Source of the DNA: Bacteroides intestinalis | Lineage (GTDB): Bacteria; Bacteroidota; Bacteroidia; Bacteroidales; Bacteroidaceae | DNA: 22,490 nt | NCBI RefSeq assembly: GCF_902364365.1 | Contig: NZ_CABJDN010000005.1 | Coordinates: 596,180 to 618,669, forward strand | Direction of reading: 5' to 3' | Shown here: in pieces, positions 1 to 7,055 of the stretch | Numbering within the stretch: the stretch's first letter is position 1 | Layout: each line of letters opens with the position of its first letter | Notes under the pieces: model-generated | The model's database searches: none | What the model saw: only the letters and a program-made list of their open reading frames with translations | What the model was told of the DNA's origin: nothing | Translations under genes and position numbers: made by a program

Positions 1-37
1 GAAATTATTTCCGCCAACAGGTAATTATAAGAGATAG

Positions 38-76
38 AGAGCGGGCAAAACTATTTTGCTCCGCTCTTTGTTTTTT
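38..76 (+). terminator. Intrinsic terminator of a gene left of the window
   Basis: AGAGCGGGCAAAA pairs with TTTTGCTCCGCTCT across a 3-nt loop with a one-base bulge, and is followed by TTGTTTTTT. The hairpin plus T tract fits Rho-independent termination on the + strand. The gene it serves lies outside the window. Confidence 0.75.
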
Positions 77-85
77 ATAATTTTG
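55..85 (+). promoter_or_regulatory. Bacteroides-type promoter for the NhaC gene
   Basis: TTTG at 55-58, a 19-bp spacer, then TAATTTTG at 78-85 match the Bacteroides sigma-ABfr consensus (TTTG / TAnnTTTG). The predicted transcript start is near 92, leaving a leader of about 30 nt. The -33 box lies inside the 3' arm of the preceding terminator hairpin. Confidence 0.65.
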
Positions 86-122
86 CAGCGAATTAAGATA
101 TATGATTTGATTAATTTAAAAG

Positions 123-1430
123 ATGACAGATACAACAAATAAACAAAAGGGTGGATGGTGGGCACTAAGCCCGCTGGCAGTATTTTTATGTCTTTACCTG
201 GTGACGTCACTGATTGTAAATGATTTCTATAAGGTACCCATTACAGTCGCATTCCTGCTGTCATCTTGCTATGCCATTGTACTAACACGTGGGCTGAGCC
301 TGGAAAAACGGGTGTATCAATTCTCCGTGGGAGCCAGCAACAAGAATATCATATTGATGATATGGATATTCATTCTTGCCGGAGCCTTTGCCCAAAGCGC
401 CAAACAAATGGGAGCAATCGACGCCACAGTAAACCTCACCCTGAGTATTCTGCCGGATAACCTGCTACTGGCAGGTATTTTTATAGCCGCATGTTTCATT
501 TCACTTTCCATAGGCACCAGTGTGGGAACAATTGTAGCCCTCACCCCTGTAGCCATCGGATTAGCGGAAAAGACCGGCATCGATCTGCCATATATGGTTG
601 CCATTGTAGTGGGCGGTTCATTCTTCGGAGATAATCTTTCGTTTATTTCGGACACCACCATAGCTTCCACCAAGACACAGGATTGTGTGATGCGGGACAA
701 ATTTCGCGTAAATTTCATGATTGTGGTTCCGGCAGCACTGATTGTGCTCTGCATTTATATATTCCAGGGATTATCCATCACAGCTCCTGCACAAACACAA
801 GAGATAGAATGGATAAAGGTTATCCCCTACCTCATCGTGCTGGGCACAGCAGTGGCAGGTGTGAATGTAATGTTAGTCCTGCTCTTGGGTATCCTGAGTA
901 CAGGTATCATCGGCATCTTCACAAGCGAAACAGACCTGAGTACAGCTTTCTTCAACTGGTTCGGCTCCATGGGAACCGGCATCACAGGAATGGGGGAACT
1001 GATTATCATCACCCTACTTGCCGGCGGTATGCTGGAAACGATCCGTTACAATGGCGGAATCGACTTCATCATCTCCCTCCTGACGCGCCATGTAAAAGGC
1101 AAACGAGGAGCAGAACTGAGCATCGCCGCACTTGTCAGCATCGCCAACCTCTGTACGGCAAACAACACCATCGCCATTATTACCACCGGACCGATAGCCA
1201 AGGACATTGCCCTGCGTTTTCATCTGGACCGCCGGAAAACAGCCAGCATCCTGGACACATTCTCCTGCCTGGTACAAGGCATCATTCCTTACGGTGCACA
1301 ATTATTGATTGCCGCCGGATTGGCAGGCATCTCTCCCATCAGCATTATTGGCAGCTTGTATTATCCATTTACAATGGGAATTTGTGCATTATTAGCAATA
1401 TTAGTGAGATATCCGAAGCGATATTCGTAA
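123..1430 (+). CDS. Na+/H+ antiporter, NhaC family
   Basis: A 435-residue polytopic inner-membrane protein with roughly eleven hydrophobic segments. It belongs to the NhaC/ion-transporter superfamily, whose members exchange internal Na+ for external H+. The recognisable signature is the Gly/Ser/Thr-rich stretch around residues 138-190, including GTSVGTIVALTPVAIGL and the GGSFFGDNLSFISDTTIAS block. A second Asn/Thr-rich half-site (NLCTANNTIAIITTGPIAKD) lies near residues 341-360, as expected for an inverted-repeat transporter. The ATG at 123 follows a promoter at 55-85 and fits the hydrophobic start of the family. The gene appears monocistronic, with over 220 bp before the next gene. A different substrate cannot be excluded, because the superfamily also includes amino-acid and dicarboxylate exchangers. 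Homeostasis of Na+ would fit the predicted Na+ ATPase in this window. Confidence 0.85.
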   Translation: MTDTTNKQKGGWWALSPLAVFLCLYLVTSLIVNDFYKVPITVAFLLSSCYAIVLTRGLSLEKRVYQFSVGASNKNIILMIWIFILAGAFAQSAKQMGAIDATVNLTLSILPDNLLLAGIFIAACFISLSIGTSVGTIVALTPVAIGLAEKTGIDLPYMVAIVVGGSFFGDNLSFISDTTIASTKTQDCVMRDKFRVNFMIVVPAALIVLCIYIFQGLSITAPAQTQEIEWIKVIPYLIVLGTAVAGVNVMLVLLLGILSTGIIGIFTSETDLSTAFFNWFGSMGTGITGMGELIIITLLAGGMLETIRYNGGIDFIISLLTRHVKGKRGAELSIAALVSIANLCTANNTIAIITTGPIAKDIALRFHLDRRKTASILDTFSCLVQGIIPYGAQLLIAAGLAGISPISIIGSLYYPFTMGICALLAILVRYPKRYS

Positions 1431-1511
1431 AAATTCGCTCATATTCAACAAAAAATGAATTTATCGCAAAAAAATATGGTAAAAGATGATGCATTATTGA
1501 AATAGAATGCG

Positions 1512-1519
1512 TTACTTTG
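1512..1519 (+). promoter_or_regulatory. Possible -7 box for the RRM gene
   Basis: TTACTTTG differs from TAnnTTTG at one position and is followed by TAGCC, as at the better box at 2710-2717. No convincing -33 TTTG is visible at the right distance. If used, the mRNA leader would be about 135 nt. Confidence 0.35.
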
Positions 1520-1659
1520 TAGCCGAACAATAAAGAAGTTTATTTGATTTGATTATTTCACGTATGTATTTCCTCTGTATTGAGTATTTCCATTTCTGAC
1601 CTAACAACTTCCAAAAACTTTGTTTATTGAATTATTAATTTATTATTTTATTTAGATTT

Positions 1660-1905
1660 ATGAATTTGTATGTAGGTAACCTGAATTACAGGGTTAAAGA
1701 ATCAGATTTAAGAGAAGTTATGGAAGAGTACGGAACAGTAGACTCAGTAAGAATCATCACTGACCGTGAAACAAGAAGATCTAAAGGATTCGCATTCATC
1801 GAAATGCCGGATTCTTCAGAAGCATCTAACGCTATCAATGCATTGAACGGCGCAGAATACGCAGGTCGTCCGATGGTAGTTAAAGAAGCATTACCGAAGA
1901 ATTAA
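1660..1905 (+). CDS. Single-RRM RNA-binding protein (Bacteroidota Rbp family)
   Basis: An 81-residue protein that is essentially one RNA recognition motif. RNP2 is LYVGNL at residues 3-8 and RNP1 is KGFAFIEM at 42-49, with the aromatic side chains that stack on RNA (Tyr4, Phe44, Phe46) present. The beta-alpha-beta-beta-alpha-beta order can be followed through to VVKEA near the end. Bacteroidota lack Hfq and commonly lack other global chaperones, and small RRM proteins of this type bind single-stranded RNA and affect polysaccharide-utilisation transcripts in Bacteroides. The specific targets of this copy cannot be read from sequence. It is monocistronic, with a long AT-rich leader and a strong terminator right after it. 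There is no C-terminal extension, unlike some paralogues. Confidence 0.9.
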   Translation: MNLYVGNLNYRVKESDLREVMEEYGTVDSVRIITDRETRRSKGFAFIEMPDSSEASNAINALNGAEYAGRPMVVKEALPKN

Positions 1906-1935
1906 TTATTCTCACGATAATACGTTATTAAAAAG

Positions 1936-1970
1936 AAGGATGGGTTTCTGATGAAATCCATCCTTTTTTT
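1936..1970 (+). terminator. Intrinsic terminator of the RRM gene
   Basis: A 13-bp stem (1936-1948 with 1953-1965, one G-U pair) has a TGAT loop and runs straight into a T tract ending at 1970. A strong Rho-independent terminator. Confidence 0.9.
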
Positions 1971-1981
1971 GTTAGGAACTC

Positions 1982-2012
1982 TTTGTCAATCAAAATAAAA
2001 ACCATACCTTTG
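1982..2012 (+). promoter_or_regulatory. Bacteroides-type promoter for rpsP
   Basis: TTTG at 1982-1985, a 19-bp spacer and TACCTTTG at 2005-2012 form a near-perfect Bacteroides promoter. Transcription would start near 2019, giving a leader of about 50 nt. Confidence 0.8.
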
Positions 2013-2071
2013 CAGCCGCTATTACGAGATAGTAGCATAATTCAAATCATTTATTTAAAACATTATTTAAA

Positions 2072-2626
2072 ATGGCAACAAAAATCAGATTGCAAAGACA
2101 TGGACGTAAAAGCTACGCTTTCTACTCTATCGTTATTGCAGACGTAAGAGCACCACGTGATGGTAAATTTATTGAGAAGATTGGTACGTACAATCCGAAC
2201 ACCAATCCTGCCACAGTAGATTTGAAGTTCGACCGCGCACTTGACTGGGTTATGAAAGGTGCACAACCGACTGACACTGTTCGTAACATCTTGTCACGCG
2301 AAGGCGTTTACATGAAAAAACATCTTTTGGGTGGTGTAACCAAGGGCGCATTTGGCGAAGCTGAAGCTGAAGCTAAATTCGAAGCTTGGAAGAACAACAA
2401 ACAAAGCGGTCTGGCTGCTTTGAAAGCTAAAGACGAAGAAGCTAAGAAAGCTGAAGCAAAAGCACGTCTGGAAGCTGAAAAGAAAGTAAACGCTGAAAAA
2501 GCAAAAGCATTGGCTGAAAAGAAAGCTGCTGAAGAAGCAGAAAAAGCCGCTGCCGAAGCTCCTGCTGAAGAGGCAACAGAGGCTCCTGCTGAAGAAGCTC
2601 CCGCTGCTGAAGCTGCTGCTGAATAA
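2072..2626 (+). CDS. rpsP: 30S ribosomal protein S16 with long C-terminal extension
   Basis: Residues 1 to about 90 are canonical bS16: [20 protein letters not shown], then the [20 protein letters not shown] region. bS16 is an early-binding protein of the 30S 5' domain. Canonical bS16 is 80-100 residues long, while this protein has 184. The extra 85-90 residues are a low-complexity Ala/Glu/Lys tail, first Lys-rich and probably helical (about 115-160), then Ala/Glu/Pro-rich to the end. The ATG at 2072 begins the conserved MATKIRL motif and sits about 50 nt after a strong promoter. The gene stands alone, without rimM, trmD or rplS, unlike the E. coli rpsP operon. The tail codons are repetitive (GCT GAA), so sequencing slippage is conceivable, but the frame is clean to the stop. 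Confidence 0.95.
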   Translation: MATKIRLQRHGRKSYAFYSIVIADVRAPRDGKFIEKIGTYNPNTNPATVDLKFDRALDWVMKGAQPTDTVRNILSREGVYMKKHLLGGVTKGAFGEAEAEAKFEAWKNNKQSGLAALKAKDEEAKKAEAKARLEAEKKVNAEKAKALAEKKAAEEAEKAAAEAPAEEATEAPAEEAPAAEAAAE

Positions 2627-2669
2627 TAGTAAGCACAGTACGATTACAAAAAATGGGATTAAAACTATA

Positions 2670-2703
2670 AAATCCTCTCCGGTTATGCCGGAGGGGATTT
2701 TTT
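2670..2703 (+). terminator. Intrinsic terminator of rpsP
   Basis: AAATCCTCTCCGG pairs with CCGGAGGGGATTT (13 bp, one G-U) around a TTATG loop, followed by TTT. It ends seven bases before the next gene's -7 box. Confidence 0.9.
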
Positions 2704-2709
2704 ATTGAC

Positions 2710-2717
2710 TATCTTTG
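2710..2717 (+). promoter_or_regulatory. -7 promoter box of the lipoprotein gene
   Basis: TATCTTTG matches TAnnTTTG. The -33 position falls inside the rpsP terminator and has no TTTG, so only the -7 element is supported. Transcript start would be near 2724. Confidence 0.5.
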
Positions 2718-2749
2718 TAGCCATATATTTTTACTTAATAATAAAAGCA

Positions 2750-3844
2750 ATGAAAAAATTTATCTATCTGCTCGCTGTGGCTGCTATCGTTGCTGCCTGT
2801 AGCGGAAACAAAGGTTACATAGTAACCGGAACCGTAGAGGGTGGAGCTGACGGCGACACTGTATTTTTGCAAAAAGTAGACGGAAGAAATCTTGTAAAAG
2901 TAGACTCCGCAGTAATCACCAAAGGTACATTCACCTTTAAAGGCGTACAAGATACTGCTGCGAACCGTTACGTAACCTACAGACCGGCAGGAAAAGAAGG
3001 TATCCTGATGGACTTCTTCCTTGAAAACGGTAATATCAAGATCAATTTGACCCGCGATAATGACTCTGCTACCGGCACGCCGAGCAACGATGCTTATCAG
3101 GAAATCAGAGCTCAGCTGAGTGATCTGAACAAACAAATGATGACTATATATGAGTCTATGTCAGATACTACACTGACTGACGAGCAGCGCGAAGCCAAAA
3201 TGAAGGAAATGAACGATTTGCAAGAAAAATCAATGGAAATCACTAAGGCAGGTATTGCTAAGAATATCACTAACCTGGTGGGCGTTCATTTGCTGAAGAA
3301 TAACTACTACTACCTTGAAGTAGACGAACTGGATCCGTTGATGCCGCAAATTCCCGCTGAATTTGCTAACGATGAAGTTATCATCAAGATCAAAGGAAAC
3401 GTAGAAAAAATGAAAGCTACTGCTGTAGGCCAGAAGTTCACAGATTTTGAAATGGCAACTCCTGACGGAAAACCGATGAAACTGTCTGACTATGTAGGTA
3501 AAGGCAAAGTGGTACTCATCGACTTCTGGGCAAGCTGGTGTGGTCCTTGCCGTCGCGAAATGCCGAACCTGGTAGAAGCTTATGCTCAATACAAGAACAA
3601 AGGTTTTGAAATCGTAGGTGTATCTTTGGATCAAAGTGGCGAAGCATGGAAAGATGCTATCGAGAAGCTAAACATCACTTGGCCGCAAATGTCTGACCTG
3701 AAATACTGGAATTGCGAAGGCGCTCAGTTGTATGCAGTAAGCAGCATTCCTCACACTGTATTGATCGATGGCGAAGGAACCATCATCGCACGTGGATTGC
3801 ACGGTGAAGAATTGCAAGCAAAACTGGCAGAAGTTTTGAAATAA
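2750..3844 (+). CDS. DUF4369/TlpA-like thioredoxin-fold lipoprotein
   Basis: Starting at the ATG at 2750, the 364-residue protein begins MKKFIYLLAVAAIVAAC, a lipoprotein signal with the acylated Cys at residue 17. The in-frame TTG further upstream only adds non-signal residues and overlaps the promoter. Residues about 20-115 resemble the DUF4369 domain common in Bacteroidota. A charged helical linker follows (about 125-170), and a TlpA/ResA-type thioredoxin domain spans about 224-364. The redox motif WCGPC is at 263-267, and a cis-Pro (SSIPHTV) lies near the end. It probably acts in the periplasm as a membrane-anchored thiol-disulfide reductase; partner and substrate are unknown. The residues after Cys17 (SGNK) are not acidic, so the Bacteroides surface-export signal is absent. 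It is probably monocistronic. Confidence 0.85.
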   Translation: MKKFIYLLAVAAIVAACSGNKGYIVTGTVEGGADGDTVFLQKVDGRNLVKVDSAVITKGTFTFKGVQDTAANRYVTYRPAGKEGILMDFFLENGNIKINLTRDNDSATGTPSNDAYQEIRAQLSDLNKQMMTIYESMSDTTLTDEQREAKMKEMNDLQEKSMEITKAGIAKNITNLVGVHLLKNNYYYLEVDELDPLMPQIPAEFANDEVIIKIKGNVEKMKATAVGQKFTDFEMATPDGKPMKLSDYVGKGKVVLIDFWASWCGPCRREMPNLVEAYAQYKNKGFEIVGVSLDQSGEAWKDAIEKLNITWPQMSDLKYWNCEGAQLYAVSSIPHTVLIDGEGTIIARGLHGEELQAKLAEVLK

Positions 3845-3893
3845 TTTTCGTACGGGAAAGAATAATTCCTATTCAAGATTATTTTTATAATAT

Positions 3894-3936
3894 AACCTCG
3901 CCTGTTACATGTATGTGTAGCAGGCGAGGTTTTTTG
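3894..3936 (+). terminator. Intrinsic terminator of the lipoprotein gene
   Basis: AACCTCGCCTG pairs with CAGGCGAGGTT (11 bp). The stem continues inward through TTACAT/GTGTAG with G-U pairs around a GTAT loop, then runs into TTTTTG. Confidence 0.9.
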
Positions 3937-3956
3937 TATCTACTTACTACATAGGA

Positions 3957-4072
3957 ATTTCCATTTCGAACAACTTTCAAAAGGCCTACGAAATAAAAAG
4001 TTTTCCATTTCTCTTTAAACGTCCATTGAATATCAGCTAATTAACATATTTTACAAGCACAAAAGTTTTCCA
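3957..4072. repeat. Short repeated motifs upstream of nrdD
   Basis: The 213-bp gap before nrdD holds a perfect 12-nt direct repeat, AAAAGTTTTCCA, at 3996-4007 and 4061-4072, and TTTCCATTTC at 3958-3967 and 4002-4011. AACAACTTTCAAAA at 3969-3982 resembles a motif in the leader of the RRM gene (1603-1616). The role is unknown; regulator sites or decayed repeats are both possible. Confidence 0.4.
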
Positions 4073-4098
4073 AAAATAAAAACTCAAAGATTAGTTTA

Positions 4099-4106
4099 TA
4101 TCTTTG
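4099..4106 (+). promoter_or_regulatory. -7 promoter box of nrdDG
   Basis: TATCTTTG matches TAnnTTTG about 43 bp before the nrdD ATG. No TTTG is visible at the -33 position, so expression may depend on an activator. Confidence 0.5.
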
Positions 4107-4149
4107 TGCTCCCAATTCAAATGGATAACTAAATAATAAGAATGAGACC

Positions 4150-6357
4150 ATGATACAGACTGTAATCAAAAGAGACGGACGAGTAGTCGGCTTTAATGAA
4201 GAGAAAATAGTAACTGCCATCCGTAAAGCAATGTTACACACGGACAAAGGTGAAGATCTGCAGTTGATACGCCAGATCACAGATCACATATCCTTCAAGG
4301 GAAGTGCACAAATGACGGTGGAAGCCATTCAGGATGCAGTAGAAATGGAGCTGATGAAGAGTAGCCGGAAAGATGTGGCACAAAAGTATATTGCTTACCG
4401 CAACCAGCGTAGCATTGCCCGCAAAGCCAAGACGCGTGATATGTTTCTGGAGATTATAGACATCAAGTCCAACGATGTGACACGGGAAAATGCCAATATG
4501 AACGCCGATACTCCGGCGGGCATGATGATGAAGTTTGCCAGTGAAACCACCAAACCGTTTGTAGACGACTATTTGTTGAGCGCCGAGGTACTGGAAGCTG
4601 TACACAACAATTATCTACATATTCATGATAAGGACTACTACCCTACCAAAAGTCTGACATGCGTTCAGCACCCGTTGGACCGCATTTTATCCTGTGGCTT
4701 TTCTGCCGGACATGGCGAATCACGTCCTGCCAAACGCATCGAAACAGCAAGTATTCTGGGATGTATCTCATTGGAAACTGCCCAGAATGAAATGCATGGT
4801 GGACAGGCTATTCCTGCATTCGATTTTTATCTGGCACCTTATGTACGCAACAGCTACATCGAAGAAATCAAAAATCTGGAAGAGCTGAACGGAAAAGATT
4901 ATTCACATCTTTATCAGAAGGAACTTACAGACTACCTGCAACAGCCGTTGGATGGCCTGTCCGACGAAAAACGCATTGTACAACATGCCATCAACAAAAC
5001 TGTAGCACGTGTACACCAGTCCATGGAAGCATTCATCCATAATATGAATACCATTCACTCACGCGGCGGCAATCAAGTCGTATTCAGCTCTATCAACTAC
5101 GGCACGGATACATCAGCCGAAGGACGTTGCATCATCCGCGAGTTACTGAAAAGTACCTATCAGGGCGTAGGCAATGGCGAGACAGCCATCTTCCCTATCC
5201 AGATATGGAAAAAGAAACGTGGCGTAAGTTATCTGCCGGAAGACCGCAACTACGATCTTTACCAACTTGCCTGCAAAGTGACCGCACGCCGTTTCTTCCC
5301 GAACTTCCTGAACCTGGATGCTACATTCAACCAGAGTGAAGAATGGAGAGCGGACGATCCTCAGCGTTATCAGCACGAAGTGGCAACCATGGGATGCCGC
5401 ACACGTGTATTTGAAAACCGTTTCGGACCGAAAACATCCATCGGACGCGGAAATATTTCTTTCTCCACCATCAACATCGTACGCCTGGGCATCGAATGCA
5501 TGAAGATAGAAGACGAAGAATTGCGTATAGCCAAATTCTTTGCCAAACTGGATGCAATGCTGGAAGTTACAGCCCGCCAACTCCACGAACGCATGGAATT
5601 CCAGAAAACAGCATTTGCCAAGCAATTTCCGCTGTTAATGTCTGCTTTATGGGTGGGTAGCGAAAAGCTGAAACCTAACGATACGATTGCTTCTGTTATC
5701 AATCAGGGAACATTGGGCATCGGTTTCATCGGTCTGGCAGAATGCCTGGTAGCCCTTACAGGAAAACATCATGGAGAATCGGAAGAATCACAAAAACTGG
5801 GAGTGAAGATAGTGACCTATATCCGCGATCGTGCCAACCAGTTCTCCGAACAGTATCACCATAACTACAGTGTGCTGGCCACGCCTGCTGAAGGTTTATC
5901 GGGTAAGTTCACAGGTGCCGACCGTAAGAAATTCGGGGTACTGCCGGGCATTACAGACCGGGATTATTATACAAACTCCAATCACGTGCCCGTATATTAT
6001 AAGTGCAGCGCCCGCCATAAAGCTGAAGTGGAAGCTCCGTATCACGATCTGACACGTGGCGGACACATCTTCTATGTAGAAATAGACGGTGATGCAACAC
6101 ATAACCCCGAAGTTATCATGCGTGTAGTGGATATGATGGATCAGTATAACATCGGATACGGTTCAGTAAACCATAACCGTAACCGTTGCCTGGAATGCGG
6201 CTACGAAAATTCAACTCCAAATCTGGAAGCTTGCCCGAAATGCGGAAGCACCCACATCGATAAATTACAGCGTATCACCGGTTATCTGGTGGGTACTACC
6301 GACCGCTGGAACAACGCTAAATTAGCGGAACTGAACGACCGTGTCATTCACAACTAA
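4150..6357 (+). CDS. nrdD: Anaerobic ribonucleoside-triphosphate reductase, large subunit
   Basis: A class III (oxygen-sensitive, glycyl-radical) ribonucleotide reductase that makes dNTPs from NTPs in the cytoplasm during anaerobic growth. The 735 residues are a normal length for the family. Residues about 1-95 form an ATP-cone allosteric domain (IQTVIKRDGRVVGFNEEKIV). The catalytic barrel follows, with the conserved NMNADTPAGMMMKF and SLTCVQHPLDRIL regions. The C-terminus has a four-Cys zinc site (Cys680, Cys683, Cys695, Cys698) and the radical loop RITGYLVG with Gly711 as the predicted glycyl radical. The ATG at 4150 gives the full ATP cone. nrdG follows 26 bp downstream, so the enzyme and its activase are co-transcribed. 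There is no sign of truncation. Confidence 0.97.
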   Translation: MIQTVIKRDGRVVGFNEEKIVTAIRKAMLHTDKGEDLQLIRQITDHISFKGSAQMTVEAIQDAVEMELMKSSRKDVAQKYIAYRNQRSIARKAKTRDMFLEIIDIKSNDVTRENANMNADTPAGMMMKFASETTKPFVDDYLLSAEVLEAVHNNYLHIHDKDYYPTKSLTCVQHPLDRILSCGFSAGHGESRPAKRIETASILGCISLETAQNEMHGGQAIPAFDFYLAPYVRNSYIEEIKNLEELNGKDYSHLYQKELTDYLQQPLDGLSDEKRIVQHAINKTVARVHQSMEAFIHNMNTIHSRGGNQVVFSSINYGTDTSAEGRCIIRELLKSTYQGVGNGETAIFPIQIWKKKRGVSYLPEDRNYDLYQLACKVTARRFFPNFLNLDATFNQSEEWRADDPQRYQHEVATMGCRTRVFENRFGPKTSIGRGNISFSTINIVRLGIECMKIEDEELRIAKFFAKLDAMLEVTARQLHERMEFQKTAFAKQFPLLMSALWVGSEKLKPNDTIASVINQGTLGIGFIGLAECLVALTGKHHGESEESQKLGVKIVTYIRDRANQFSEQYHHNYSVLATPAEGLSGKFTGADRKKFGVLPGITDRDYYTNSNHVPVYYKCSARHKAEVEAPYHDLTRGGHIFYVEIDGDATHNPEVIMRVVDMMDQYNIGYGSVNHNRNRCLECGYENSTPNLEACPKCGSTHIDKLQRITGYLVGTTDRWNNAKLAELNDRVIHN

Positions 6358-6383
6358 TCACTAAATCACTAATCACTATCAAC
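6350..6383 (+). repeat. ATCACTAA linker between nrdD and nrdG
   Basis: Three ATCACTA units overlap and follow the nrdD stop, giving ACAACTAATCACTAA at 6350-6364. The same 15 nt occurs between atpB and atpD (17493-17507, other strand). The linker leads directly to the GTG start of nrdG. Confidence 0.6.
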
Positions 6384-6893
6384 GTGCTTTCCATTCTTGA
6401 TATTATAGAAGATACCACAGTGGACGGTCCGGGCTTCCGGACCTCCATTTATGCTGCCGGATGTCCGAACAGATGCCCAGGCTGCCACAATCCCGAATCC
6501 TGGGATATCGAACGGGGGCATTGGATGTCAACAGACGAAATATTGGAAAAAGTACTTGCCGACGACTTTGCAGACGTAACATTCAGTGGCGGAGACCCAA
6601 TGTACCAGCCGGAAGGATTTGCAGAACTGGCATGCGCCATTAAGGAAAAAAGCGGTAAAAATATCTGGTGTTATACCGGATATACATTTGAAACTCTGCT
6701 GCGCAACCCTCTCCAGGCCAAACTATTGCAATACATCGATGTACTGGTGGATGGAAAATTTAAACAAGAACTGCGGGATGAAAGCCTATGCTTCCGCGGA
6801 AGTAAAAACCAACGCCTGATTGATGTACAGGCTTCACTGCATACAGAAGAGGTAGTGGCTTACAACTACAACCCTATACCTCGTATCGCTTAA
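6384..6893 (+). CDS. nrdG: Anaerobic ribonucleotide reductase activating protein
   Basis: A 169-residue radical SAM activase that uses a [4Fe-4S] cluster and S-adenosylmethionine to generate the glycyl radical on NrdD. The cluster motif CPNRCPGC supplies Cys27, Cys31 and Cys34, spaced CxxxCxxC. The Gly-rich SAM-binding stretch TFSGGDPMYQPEG follows near residues 67-79. The N-terminal VDGPGFRTSIYAAGCPNRC segment is typical of NrdG. The start is a GTG at 6384; it gives the conserved MLSILDIIEDTTVDGPG opening and no nearby ATG fits. Its length is close to the usual 150-175 residues. It lies 26 bp after nrdD across a repeat-like linker and was probably co-inherited with it. Confidence 0.95.
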   Translation: MLSILDIIEDTTVDGPGFRTSIYAAGCPNRCPGCHNPESWDIERGHWMSTDEILEKVLADDFADVTFSGGDPMYQPEGFAELACAIKEKSGKNIWCYTGYTFETLLRNPLQAKLLQYIDVLVDGKFKQELRDESLCFRGSKNQRLIDVQASLHTEEVVAYNYNPIPRIA

Positions 6894-6907
6894 TAATCAG
6901 CAAACAT

Positions 6908-6949
6908 AAGGAGGTGCTTCTGATGCATCTCCTTCCCTGCCCACCTCCT
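6908..6949 (+). other. Alternative hairpins after nrdG, possible weak terminator
   Basis: AAGGAGGTGC (6908-6917) can pair with GCATCTCCTT (6925-6934), or its AGGAGGTG core can pair perfectly with CACCTCCT (6942-6949). The two structures exclude each other. No T tract follows directly, only CAAAAATT, so termination here is uncertain. Confidence 0.35.
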
Positions 6950-6983
6950 CAAAAATTCCCGCAATTATACCTTGCATCACTTT

Positions 6984-7011
6984 TTTGTTTTCTCAAAAAG
7001 CCGTACCTTTG
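6984..7011 (+). promoter_or_regulatory. Promoter for the ThrE-like gene pair
   Basis: TACCTTTG at 7004-7011 followed by CGGCG is a good -7 box. TTTG at 6984-6987 is 16 bp upstream, shorter than the usual 19-21. Predicted transcript start is near 7018, about 38 nt before the ATG. Confidence 0.55.
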
Positions 7012-7055
7012 CGGCGCTTTTCAAGAACAGATAATATTAGGATAACATTTTAAGT

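Noticed and set aside
683..1489. 268-codon frame overlapping the NhaC gene in another frame
   Set aside because: The translation is rich in His, Arg, Pro and Cys without any domain, while the NhaC frame is clearly real.
1431..1511. Possible terminator just after the NhaC stop
   Set aside because: Only a 5-bp AGCGA/TCGCT pairing with no T tract; too weak to call.
2705..2749. Upstream TTG start for the thioredoxin lipoprotein
   Set aside because: It would bury the lipoprotein signal and overlaps the -7 promoter box; the ATG at 2750 gives a proper signal peptide.
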